A stretch of DNA of 5,071 bases from Elusimicrobia bacterium RIFCSPLOWO2_01_FULL_60_11 (GCA_001800085.1 MGUS01000116.1:9580-14650), one strand, 5' to 3'; shown: positions 1 to 5,071, counted from the stretch's first letter. The notes: generated by a model from the sequence alone, not told the origin. A program made the numbers and translations.

Positions 1-224
1 TTGTCGCGGAAAGTGGGGCCTTTGGCGTCAAAGCAGACGGCGAGATAATCCGGTTTCTGGTCGGTCATGAGCTTCATGACCATACGGGCGAAGCCGTAGA
101 CGGCGTTGATGGGCTCGCCCTTGGACGTGGTCAGGGGCGGGAGCGCGTGGTAGGCCCTGTGAAGGTAGCCGTAAGCGTCGATGAGGACTAATTTGGGAGG
201 AGGCGATTGATCTGTTTTTCCCAT
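1..224 (-). CDS. polA: DNA polymerase I, N-terminal 5'-3' exonuclease part (partial)
   Basis: Only the first 74 codons are inside the window; the gene continues past position 1. The visible residues match the start of the 5'-3' exonuclease (FEN-like) domain of DNA polymerase I, which removes RNA primers and damaged strands during replication and repair. Family landmarks are LVLIDAYGYLHRAYHALPPL at residues 12-31, SKGEP at 34-38, AVYGFARM at 41-48 and FDAKGPTFR at 65-73. Asp16 and Asp66 align with E. coli metal-site residues D13 and D63. The start at 224 is well fixed, because an in-frame TGA sits directly before the ATG and no other in-frame ATG occurs before residue 48. A GGAAG lies just upstream as a possible ribosome-binding site. 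The first 37 nt overlap the 3' end of the thioredoxin gene in another frame, suggesting translational coupling. Whether the polymerase domains are present cannot be seen. Confidence 0.93.
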   Translation of the reverse strand, partial: MGKTDQSPPPKLVLIDAYGYLHRAYHALPPLTTSKGEPINAVYGFARMVMKLMTDQKPDYLAVCFDAKGPTFRD

Positions 225-694
225 TCAACTTCCATCTCCGGAGCGAATCCCTGGTAGATCTTGGCGATGAAGCCTCGGGCATCGATGAGGACGAAAGTGG
301 GGATGGCGCGGACCCTGTAAACGGACTGGATGTCCGAATCGGCCATGAGCGTCAGGTATTCGACTTTCTCTTTTTCAAGAAAGGGTCTGACGGCGGCGGC
401 GGCGTCATCGACGCTGATGCTCAGGATGGCAAAATCCTTTCCGGCCATTTTCCTGTGCAATCGCCCGAGGGCGGGGGTGGAGGCGCGGCAGGGCGGGCAC
501 CAGGTGGCCCAAAAATCGAGGAGGACCACTTTCCCCTTGAAATCGGACAGGCGGTGCGATTTTTCATCGAGGGATCTCAAAGAAAATCCCGGCGCGGCCT
601 GGCCCAGGCGGGCGGCGCCGGCCGCTTCATTTTCGGGCGGGTTCCCGCCGCAGGAAAACAGAAACAGGGCCAGCAGGGGGGCGAAGCGCTTCAT
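188..694 (-). CDS. TlpA-family thioredoxin-like lipoprotein
   Basis: This is a 168-residue thiol-disulfide oxidoreductase of the TlpA/ResA/AhpC-TSA-like group, probably anchored on the periplasmic side of a membrane. Residues 1-15 form a lipoprotein signal (MKRF, a hydrophobic stretch, then lipobox LFSC with Cys15). A short linker rich in Ala, Gly, Asn and Glu follows, then the thioredoxin fold: PGFSL at 35-39, VVLLDFWATWCPPC at 56-69 with redox cysteines 66 and 69, and the cis-proline motif RAIPTF with Pro132. Family members reduce or isomerise disulfides, for example in cytochrome c maturation; the partner here is unknown. I chose ATG 694 because the signal peptide starts there; the reading frame runs back to a GTG at 733, but that lies inside the preceding terminator stem. 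No clear Shine-Dalgarno is visible (CCCCATCCC precedes the ATG). A weak TAAAAT at 705-710 could be a -10 box, without a convincing -35. The 3' end overlaps polA by 37 nt. Confidence 0.9.
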   Translation of the reverse strand: MKRFAPLLALFLFSCGGNPPENEAAGAARLGQAAPGFSLRSLDEKSHRLSDFKGKVVLLDFWATWCPPCRASTPALGRLHRKMAGKDFAILSISVDDAAAAVRPFLEKEKVEYLTLMADSDIQSVYRVRAIPTFVLIDARGFIAKIYQGFAPEMEVEWEKQINRLLPN

Positions 695-713
695 GGGATG
701 GGGTATTTTAACA

Positions 714-758
714 TAAAAAAGAAAGGGGCGCACGGCCCATGAAGACCGCGCGCCCCTT
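714..758 (-). terminator. Rho-independent terminator of porin 1
   Basis: On the minus strand a 13-position GC-rich stem (746-758 with 723-735, one A-C mismatch) encloses a 10-nt loop and is followed by TCTTTTTT. It starts 24 nt after the porin 1 stop codon, the normal position for an intrinsic terminator. It separates porin 1 from the thioredoxin gene. Confidence 0.88.
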
Positions 759-782
759 GAGAACTTCTATCGAAGAACTAGC

Positions 783-1892
783 TCAGAACTTAAAGATGAA
801 CTCTGAGGCCAGGGTGGAATCCGTGCTCTTTGAAAAGAGCCCGTCGCTTCCCTCATAGACGCTTGCCGTGGCCCAGTTGTAGCGGTATTCCACGCGGAAC
901 ATGAGGGACTCCGTCAGGTTCACGCCGGGGGAGAGGGTGATGTTCTGATGGATGTGGGTGGCGCCCGTGCGCGCGCCGTCCAGGTCGGAGAACCATTCGT
1001 AGCGTCCGCCCACGAAGACCTTGTCGGTGACGTCGAACTTGGGCTGGAGCCCGAAGCCGTACCAATGTCCCAGCGCTCCCAGGCGGTCCGTGGCGACGCT
1101 GGTGTGGTCTTCCTGGCCGTAGTTGAACTGGACCCCGATCGTCGTCTTGTCCATGGGTTTAAAGAACCATGTGGTGTCGATCGACGTGCGGGCGTCATTG
1201 GTGTTGTTGTTCTTCTCCGCCCCGTGGAGCAGGGAAAATGATCCCTGGACGGCGGGCGAGATGTTCAATCCTATTTTTGCGAGGAGGGTCTTGCCGTAGT
1301 TGTTGTCGACGTAGTTGTCCCAGCCGTTGACGGCTCCCACCCAGAGGTTCGCTATGCCGATGTCGTAGCCGGCCATGATGCCCGTGTGGGTATAGGGCTC
1401 CGCCAGTCCGAAGAGATGTCCCCGGGAGATGGTGAAGTTGTCCTTCGATTCGATGACCTCGATGCCTTCCGTGGTCACGAACTTACCCGCTTTGAGCATG
1501 ACGCTCGAGACCGGGCATTTATAAGTGAGGTAGGCTTCCTGGACCTCGAAGTTGACCGCCGTGGTGGAGGGAGGCGTCGGGAGCCCCGCGTCGGCTCCGG
1601 TGCCCGCGGATTTCAGGACCGACGCGTCGGTGCCGTAATCCAGCTTGGTCATGTAACCGATGCCGTCCTTGGAACCGTCGATCTGGACCTGGGCGTTGTT
1701 CAGAAGGAAGTTGTCGGTCTTCCGGTCGAACGAACGCATGGACGTGGTGCGGCTGGCGGGCCGGTTCAGGTCGTAGTTGAAGGTCGTATCGACGAACCCG
1801 CTGATCTTGGGAGCATCAGCGAAGGCGGGAACAGCGAGCAGGGTGACCAGTAAAACCCCGACCCACCGCATGCGCAATGTACGGTCAGACAT
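783..1892 (-). CDS. Outer-membrane beta-barrel porin 1 (BBP2/OmpL-like)
   Basis: This 369-residue protein has a Sec signal peptide (basic n-region to Arg9, hydrophobic core, AVPAFA with likely cleavage after Ala25). The mature part is built of alternating amphipathic strands rich in Tyr, Phe, Gly and Asn and ends in EFIFKF, with the terminal Phe expected of BAM-assembled barrels. These features and the overall sequence resemble the putative OmpL-like beta-barrel porin-2 family; that family call is from memory, not a search. The start ATG has a strong AAGGAGG 5 nt upstream. It has its own sigma70-type promoter and terminator, so it is probably transcribed alone. A close paralogue lies upstream of amtB in this window, so passage of ammonium or other nitrogen compounds across the outer membrane is a reasonable inference, but substrate specificity cannot be read from the sequence. 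Confidence 0.87.
   Translation of the reverse strand: MSDRTLRMRWVGVLLVTLLAVPAFADAPKISGFVDTTFNYDLNRPASRTTSMRSFDRKTDNFLLNNAQVQIDGSKDGIGYMTKLDYGTDASVLKSAGTGADAGLPTPPSTTAVNFEVQEAYLTYKCPVSSVMLKAGKFVTTEGIEVIESKDNFTISRGHLFGLAEPYTHTGIMAGYDIGIANLWVGAVNGWDNYVDNNYGKTLLAKIGLNISPAVQGSFSLLHGAEKNNNTNDARTSIDTTWFFKPMDKTTIGVQFNYGQEDHTSVATDRLGALGHWYGFGLQPKFDVTDKVFVGGRYEWFSDLDGARTGATHIHQNITLSPGVNLTESLMFRVEYRYNWATASVYEGSDGLFSKSTDSTLASEFIFKF
871..1030 (-). repeat. Near-identical 160-nt patch shared with porin 2 (copy 1)
   Basis: This C-terminal coding segment of porin 1 aligns without gaps to 4095-4254, with 5 differences by eye (about 97% identity). Other aligned parts of the two genes are clearly less similar at silent sites. 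Confidence 0.85.
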
Positions 1893-1897
1893 TTTGT

Positions 1898-1904
1898 CCT
1901 CCTT
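1898..1904 (-). promoter_or_regulatory. Ribosome-binding site of porin 1
   Basis: The minus strand reads AAGGAGG, a near-complete Shine-Dalgarno, followed by 5 nt (ACAAA) and the ATG at 1892. It supports the first Met over the internal Met8 as the start. Confidence 0.88.
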
Positions 1905-1958
1905 GTTTGCCCCGCATCATGTTGTCCCGATGCTCGGGGAAAAGGTCCTGCGGGACTT
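1905..1958 (-). other. Untranslated leader of porin 1 with two small hairpins
   Basis: Between the predicted transcription start (around 1958) and the ribosome-binding site the transcript can form two short hairpins: GTCC-CGCA-GGAC at 1945-1956 and CCCGA-GCA-TCGGG at 1926-1938. Both end well before the Shine-Dalgarno. They may affect mRNA stability, but nothing shows a regulatory role. Confidence 0.4.
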
Positions 1959-1964
1959 GGGGGT

Positions 1965-1992
1965 ATTATACAAAAATACTTTTTTTCGTCAA
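1965..1992 (-). promoter_or_regulatory. Sigma70-type promoter for porin 1
   Basis: The minus strand carries TTGACG (1992 to 1987), a 16-nt A/T-rich spacer and a perfect TATAAT (1970 to 1965). Only one -35 base departs from consensus, and the predicted start near 1958 gives a leader of about 66 nt. The -35 box begins one base after the T-tract of the glnK terminator, so the operon end and this promoter are packed back to back. Confidence 0.85.
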
Positions 1993-1993
1993 G

Positions 1994-2035
1994 AAAAAAA
2001 TCCGGGTGGAGGAGAATTTTCTCCCCCACCCGGAT
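1994..2035 (-). terminator. Rho-independent terminator of the amtB-glnK operon
   Basis: On the minus strand ATCCGGGTGG and CCACCCGGAT form the base of a stem that continues through GGAG/CTCC after one mismatch. It closes on an A/T loop (AAAATT) and is followed by seven T residues (2000 to 1994). It begins 23 nt after the glnK stop codon. Confidence 0.93.
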
Positions 2036-2058
2036 CGGATCGTCTTGCGAGGCGAAGG

Positions 2059-2400
2059 TCAGCCGATGGCGTCGTGCCCCTTTTCCCCGGTGCGGATGCG
2101 GATGCACTGCTCCACCGGGGTGACGATGATCTTGCCGTCCCCGATGTTGCCCGTGCGGGCCCCTTTGATGATGGCCTCGATCGTGCGTTCGACGTAATCG
2201 TCGTTCACCGCGATCTCGATGCGCACTTTCTTCAGGAGGTTGATCTCCTCCACGGCGCCTCGGTAGGACTCGGTATAGCCCTTCTGCTGTCCCGCGCCCA
2301 GCACGTTGGTGACCGTCATCTTGTGGACATCCGCGGCGAAGAGCGAATTTTTGACGTCCGGCAGCTTCTCCGGCTGGATCATGGCGATGATAAGTTTCAT
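2059..2400 (-). CDS. glnK: P-II nitrogen regulatory protein (GlnK-type)
   Basis: The 113-residue protein has the full P-II length and numbering. P-II trimers bind ATP/ADP and 2-oxoglutarate and, when nitrogen is ample, dock on AmtB and block it. Conserved elements are [13 protein letters not shown] at the start, [14 protein letters not shown] leading into the T-loop (Gln39, Lys40, Gly41), TESYRG at 43-48 with Arg47 (the residue that enters the AmtB exit pore in E. coli GlnK), Lys58, the B-loop [11 protein letters not shown] at 81-91, and the C-terminal IRIRTGE with Arg101 and Arg103 near the ATP site. Position 51, the uridylylated Tyr of enterobacterial P-II, is Glu, and position 49 (the serine phosphorylated in cyanobacteria) is Ala. 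It follows amtB by 22 nt with AAGGAG 10 nt before the ATG, the classic amtB-glnK pair, so GlnK is the better name than GlnB. NifI proteins are less likely because the T-loop is of ordinary length. Confidence 0.96.
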   Translation of the reverse strand: MKLIIAMIQPEKLPDVKNSLFAADVHKMTVTNVLGAGQQKGYTESYRGAVEEINLLKKVRIEIAVNDDYVERTIEAIIKGARTGNIGDGKIIVTPVEQCIRIRTGEKGHDAIG

Positions 2401-2422
2401 AGGTTATATTCTCCTTTTCGGC

Positions 2423-3865
2423 TTACTTCGCCGTGAAGATCTGGAAGTCGGCGTACGCCTCCATTCCATGCTCTCCGATGTCCAGGCCGCGGATCTCTTC
2501 CTCGCGGCTGACACGGATCCCGATGACCGCTTTGAGCACGCTCCAGACGATGTAGCTGACGACGAACGTGAATACACCCACCGTCGCCACTCCGACCGCC
2601 TGGTCGATGAGGCCCTTCATTCCCCCGCCGAAGAGCAGTCCCAAGGGGGGCTGGGCGGCTCCGCCCGCGTAAGGCGCGCTGGCGAAAAGGCCCAAGCTCA
2701 AGGTCCCCCAGATACCGTTGGCCAGATGCACCCCGAAAACTCCCACGGGGTCGTCCAGCTTCAGCTTGTCGAACAGGAGCACCACAAAGACCACCAGCAC
2801 GCCGCCGACCGCTCCAATGATGATGGAAGAACCGACTCCCACCCAGGCGCAGGGGGCCGTGATGGCCACGAGTCCGGCCAAGCAGCCGTTCAATATCATG
2901 GAAAGGTCCGGTTTGCCGAGCACGGCCCAAGCGGTGAAATAAGCCGCCATGGTGCCCGCAGCGGCCGCCATGTTGGTCGTGATGAGGATGCGGCTGATGT
3001 CGTTAGGCGATGCCGCCATGGTGGAGCCGGGGTTGAACCCGAACCACCCGAGCCAGAGGATCAAGCAGCCCAACGTGGCGATGGCCATGTTGTGGCCCAT
3101 GATGGGGTTGACCGAGCCGTCCGAACGGTACTTGCCGATGCGCGGGCCCAGCACCATGACGCCGGCCAGGGAAGCCCAGCCGCCGACCGAGTGGATGACC
3201 GTGGAGCCCGAGAAGTCCCAGAAACCCCGGACCGCCAGCCAGCCGCCGCCCCATATCCAGTGGCCCGTGATGGGGTACATGATGGCCACGAGGATGAAGG
3301 AGAAGACCACGAAGGTGTTGAACTTGATCCTGCCGCCTACCGCTCCCGAGACGATCGTCGCCGTTGTGCCGGCGAAGACGACCTGGAAAAAGAACTTGGC
3401 CAGCATGGGCACGGTGGCCCAGGACATGGAGTTGTAGACGCCCTGGTACGCCGCTCCGGTGGCCGGGCTGTTGTCCGGCCCCAGGAGCATCCAGATGCCT
3501 TTGAGTCCGATGAACGGATTGCCGTCCCCGAACATCAGGCCGTATCCCACCAGCCAGAAGGCCAGGGACGAGACGGCGAAGACCACGAAGTTCTTGGCGC
3601 AGATGTTGACGCAGTTCTTGGCCTGCTGGAGCCCCGCTTCCAGCATGGCGAAGCCGGCGTTCATCCAGAACACCAGCATGGCCGCCACGCAGGTCCAGAG
3701 CGTGTCCATGGCCACTTTGTTGTTGGTGAACATGTCCGTCACTTCCTGGCTCATCGCCGGGGCTGCTGCCGCGGCGTCCTCCGCATGGGCTTTGGCCCAG
3801 GCCAAGGCGAGCATGCCCGCCAGGCCCAGGATAAACCCGAGCTTTTTCTTCATTTTGCTTATCAT
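2423..3865 (-). CDS. amtB: Ammonium transporter AmtB
   Basis: This 480-residue Amt/Mep/Rh-family inner-membrane channel takes up ammonium. A signal peptide (MISKMKKK, hydrophobic core, probable cleavage after AHA at residue 28) precedes about eleven membrane helices. Landmarks are DTLW at 54-57, NAGFAMLEAGLQQAKN at 69-84, GHWIWGGGWL at 201-210, DFSGSTVIH at 217-225 and GVFGVHLANGIWG at 375-387. His225 and His380 correspond to the twin pore histidines, Asp217 to the conserved Asp160 of E. coli AmtB. The cytoplasmic tail REEEIRGLDIGEHGMEAY (454-471) is the conserved region that contacts GlnK. I chose ATG 3865 over ATG 3892 because GGGAGG lies 7 nt before it and the signal peptide begins there; the longer form would add nine residues (MHKKKGGYP). 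The start overlaps the stop of a small upstream ORF (ATGA), and its Shine-Dalgarno can pair with the leader. Confidence 0.97.
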   Translation of the reverse strand: MISKMKKKLGFILGLAGMLALAWAKAHAEDAAAAAPAMSQEVTDMFTNNKVAMDTLWTCVAAMLVFWMNAGFAMLEAGLQQAKNCVNICAKNFVVFAVSSLAFWLVGYGLMFGDGNPFIGLKGIWMLLGPDNSPATGAAYQGVYNSMSWATVPMLAKFFFQVVFAGTTATIVSGAVGGRIKFNTFVVFSFILVAIMYPITGHWIWGGGWLAVRGFWDFSGSTVIHSVGGWASLAGVMVLGPRIGKYRSDGSVNPIMGHNMAIATLGCLILWLGWFGFNPGSTMAASPNDISRILITTNMAAAAGTMAAYFTAWAVLGKPDLSMILNGCLAGLVAITAPCAWVGVGSSIIIGAVGGVLVVFVVLLFDKLKLDDPVGVFGVHLANGIWGTLSLGLFASAPYAGGAAQPPLGLLFGGGMKGLIDQAVGVATVGVFTFVVSYIVWSVLKAVIGIRVSREEEIRGLDIGEHGMEAYADFQIFTAK

Positions 3866-3990
3866 TGGGTAACCTCCCTTTTTTTTGTGCATCTATTGAA
3901 ATCCTCTTGGCGCTTCGAAAGCGGCTGGGCGCGGAACGGCTTGGTAAACAAGGAGGTTACCAGCACACGCTCACGCGCCCAGTAGATCAT
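3862..3990 (-). CDS. Small ORF upstream of amtB, possible leader peptide
   Basis: A 42-codon ORF begins 16 nt after the porin 2 stop. ATG 3990 is preceded by AAGGA with 6-nt spacing, a plausible ribosome-binding site. It starts MIYWARERVLVTSLFTKPFR and ends KKREVTQ, and its TGA overlaps the amtB ATG as ATGA, the usual layout for translational coupling. The peptide is basic, with no signal peptide, no membrane segment and no run of a single amino-acid codon of the kind used in classical attenuators. I recognise no family. Codons 10-14 contain the sequence complementary to the amtB Shine-Dalgarno, so its translation would be expected to open that pairing. It may be a true leader peptide or a chance ORF in an untranslated leader; context favours translation but conservation is unknown. 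Confidence 0.5.
   Translation of the reverse strand: MIYWARERVLVTSLFTKPFRAQPLSKRQEDFNRCTKKREVTQ
3868..3961 (-). promoter_or_regulatory. amtB ribosome-binding site with upstream anti-Shine-Dalgarno
   Basis: The amtB Shine-Dalgarno region reads GGAGGTTACC (3877 to 3868 on the minus strand). An exactly complementary GGTAACCTCC lies 74 nt upstream in the same transcript (3961 to 3952). With single bulges the complementarity extends to AAGG(G)AGGTTACC(C)A. Pairing would hide the amtB ribosome-binding site. The complementarity is seen directly; the regulatory role is inferred. Confidence 0.55.
3925..3982 (-). repeat. Inverted repeat forming a nested hairpin in the amtB leader
   Basis: CTGGGCGCG (3982 to 3974 on the minus strand) and CGCGCCCAG (3933 to 3925) are perfect complements. 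They enclose a second stem, TGGTAA (3962 to 3957) with TTACCA (3947 to 3942), whose 9-nt loop is CCTCCTTGT. The loop exposes the anti-Shine-Dalgarno bases, while the inner stem uses bases also needed to pair with the amtB ribosome-binding site. No T-run follows, so this is not an intrinsic terminator. Confidence 0.6.
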
Positions 3991-4006
3991 TGTTTATCCT
4001 TCGCGC

Positions 4007-5071
4007 TTAGAACTTGTAGATGAACTCCGCGCTCACGCTGGGCTCGACGCTCTTGGAGAAGAGTCCGTCGCTTCCTTCATAAGCGGCGATCGTCGCCCAG
4101 TTGTAGCGGTATTCCGCGCGGAACATGAGGGACTCCGTCAGGTTCACGCCGGGGGAGAGGGTGATGTTCTGGTGGATGTGGGTGGCACCGGTGCGCGCGC
4201 CGTCCAGGTCGGAGAACCATTCGTAGCGTCCGCCCACGAAGAACTTGTCGGTGAAGTCGTACTTGGGCTGGATGCCCAGGCCGTACCAGTGGCCCTGGCC
4301 CCCGTCGGGAAGCCCGTCGGCGTTCCTATCGGCGATGTTGTTGTTGTCTTCGCTTCCGGCGTTGGCCTGGAGGGCGAGAGTCAGCTTTTTGACGGGTTTA
4401 ACGAACCAAGTGGTGTCCACGGAGGTCCTGGCGTCGATGGTGTTGTTGTTCTTCTCGGCGCCATGGCTCACGGAAACGAGCCCGGAGACCATGTCATTGA
4501 CGGTGAACCCGATCTTGCCCAGGAAGGTCTTGCCGTAGTTGTTGTCCGTGTGCAGGTCCCAGCCGTTGACCACGCCCACCCAGATGTCGATGTATTTGGG
4601 GAATGCGTATCCGGCCAAGGCGCCCACATGGGTGTAGGGTTCGGCCAGGCCGAAGAGGTGGCCGCGGGTGATGGTGAAGTTGTCCTTGGACTCGATGACT
4701 TCGATGCCTTCAAAGGTCACGAACTTCCCGGCCTTGAGCATGATGCCGGTGGTCGGGCACTTGTAGGTCAGGAAGGCCTCCTGGAGTTCGAAGTTGTAGG
4801 CCACCGTGCTGGGCGCGGCGGGCAGCCCCGCGTCGGCGCCGGTGCCGGCCGACTTCATCACGGAAGCGTCCGTTCCGAACGTCAATTCGGTGTAGTAGCC
4901 GATGCCGTCCTTGTCGCCCTGGATGTTGACCTGGGCGGCGTTCAGAAGGAAGCTGTCGGTCCTCCGGTCGAAGCTCTTCATGGCGGTGACGCGGCTGGCG
5001 GGTCTGTTGAAGTCGTAGTTGTAGGTGGTGTCGATGAACCCGCTGATCTTGGGGGCGTCGGCGCTGGCTAC
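4007..5071 (-). CDS. Outer-membrane beta-barrel porin 2 (5' end outside window)
   Basis: This is a paralogue of porin 1. The frame stays open to the window edge, giving 354 codons; the internal Met at 4981 is not the start. The first visible residues, VASADAPKISGFIDTTYNYD, match porin 1 from its signal-peptide cleavage site onward (there AFADAPKISGFVDTTFNYD), so only about 21 residues of signal peptide are missing and the full protein should be near 375 residues. It ends SAEFIYKF, with the terminal Phe of outer-membrane barrels. Blocks shared with porin 1 include GIEVIESKDNFTI, RGHLFGLAEPYTH and a nearly unchanged C-terminal region. It is the first visible gene of the operon with amtB and glnK and has no terminator after it, which suggests a role in ammonium or related nitrogen uptake through the outer membrane. 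Promoter and regulatory sites lie outside the window. Confidence 0.87.
   Translation of the reverse strand, partial: VASADAPKISGFIDTTYNYDFNRPASRVTAMKSFDRRTDSFLLNAAQVNIQGDKDGIGYYTELTFGTDASVMKSAGTGADAGLPAAPSTVAYNFELQEAFLTYKCPTTGIMLKAGKFVTFEGIEVIESKDNFTITRGHLFGLAEPYTHVGALAGYAFPKYIDIWVGVVNGWDLHTDNNYGKTFLGKIGFTVNDMVSGLVSVSHGAEKNNNTIDARTSVDTTWFVKPVKKLTLALQANAGSEDNNNIADRNADGLPDGGQGHWYGLGIQPKYDFTDKFFVGGRYEWFSDLDGARTGATHIHQNITLSPGVNLTESLMFRAEYRYNWATIAAYEGSDGLFSKSVEPSVSAEFIYKF
4095..4254 (-). repeat. Near-identical 160-nt patch shared with porin 1 (copy 2)
   Basis: This segment of porin 2 aligns without gaps to 871-1030, with 5 differences by eye. It encodes the stretch from FVGGRYEWFSDLDGARTG to the MFR.EYRYNWAT strands near the C terminus. 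Confidence 0.85.

Noticed and set aside
695..733. GTG 733 as the start of the thioredoxin lipoprotein
   Set aside because: It lies within the porin 1 terminator stem and would put 13 residues before a standard lipoprotein signal.
1885..1920. Eleven-codon ORF (ATGATG...) in the porin 1 leader overlapping its start
   Set aside because: It has no Shine-Dalgarno of its own and covers the porin 1 ribosome-binding site; such short ORFs arise often by chance.
3866..3892. ATG 3892 as the amtB start
   Set aside because: It would add MHKKKGGYP before a normal signal peptide and has only a weak AGAGG 10 nt upstream, while ATG 3865 has GGGAGG at 7 nt and the ATGA overlap.
3950..3961. Perfect AAGGAGGT on the plus strand as a ribosome-binding site for a plus-strand gene
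   Set aside because: No start codon or coding frame follows at suitable spacing; the sequence is explained as the complement of the anti-Shine-Dalgarno in the amtB leader.
2306..3985. Very long open frame on the plus strand antisense to amtB (559 codons)
   Set aside because: Its product is a low-complexity His/Gly/Arg/Glu/Asp-rich shadow of amtB codons in a GC-rich gene, with no recognisable domain; amtB on the other strand is unambiguous.
3893..4006. Sigma54/NtrC promoter directly upstream of amtB
   Set aside because: I could not find a GG-N10-GC type element with the expected TGGC/TTGC context here; any nitrogen-control promoter is more likely upstream of porin 2, outside the window.
4007..4981. 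Met at 4981 as the start of porin 2
   Set aside because: The frame continues to the window edge with residues homologous to the porin 1 N terminus, so this Met is internal.

Overview
The window comes from a GC-rich bacterial chromosome, probably Gram-negative: it has two outer-membrane beta-barrel proteins ending in Phe, a lipoprotein signal and a periplasmic-type thioredoxin. Every gene I can support reads on the minus strand. The phylum cannot be fixed from this sequence alone; Elusimicrobiota or a deltaproteobacteria-like lineage is only a guess.

In transcription order (high to low coordinates) the first block is an ammonium-uptake operon. It runs from porin 2 (4007-5071, 5' end outside the window) through a short 42-codon ORF (3862-3990) and the ammonium channel gene amtB (2423-3865) to the P-II signal protein gene glnK (2059-2400), and it ends at a strong intrinsic terminator (1994-2035). 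Gaps are 16 nt, a 4-nt ATGA overlap and 22 nt, with no terminator inside, so these genes are probably co-transcribed. The likely division of labour is that the porin lets solute cross the outer membrane, AmtB conducts ammonium through the inner membrane and GlnK gates AmtB. GlnK has Glu instead of the uridylylated Tyr51.

The second block is porin 1 (783-1892), a close paralogue of porin 2. It has its own sigma70-type promoter, which abuts the glnK terminator, and its own terminator (714-758). The third block is a TlpA-like thioredoxin lipoprotein gene (188-694) that overlaps the 5' end of polA (1-224, continuing beyond the window).

The most unusual stretch is the roughly 140 nt between porin 2 and amtB. 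It carries a small ORF with a good ribosome-binding site whose stop codon overlaps the amtB start. Inside that ORF lies a 10-nt sequence exactly complementary to the amtB Shine-Dalgarno region, and the same sequence can instead join a local hairpin closed by a 9-bp stem. This looks like a translational control element for amtB. The other notable signal is a 160-nt patch that is about 97% identical between the two porin genes, well above the similarity seen elsewhere between them, which suggests gene conversion.
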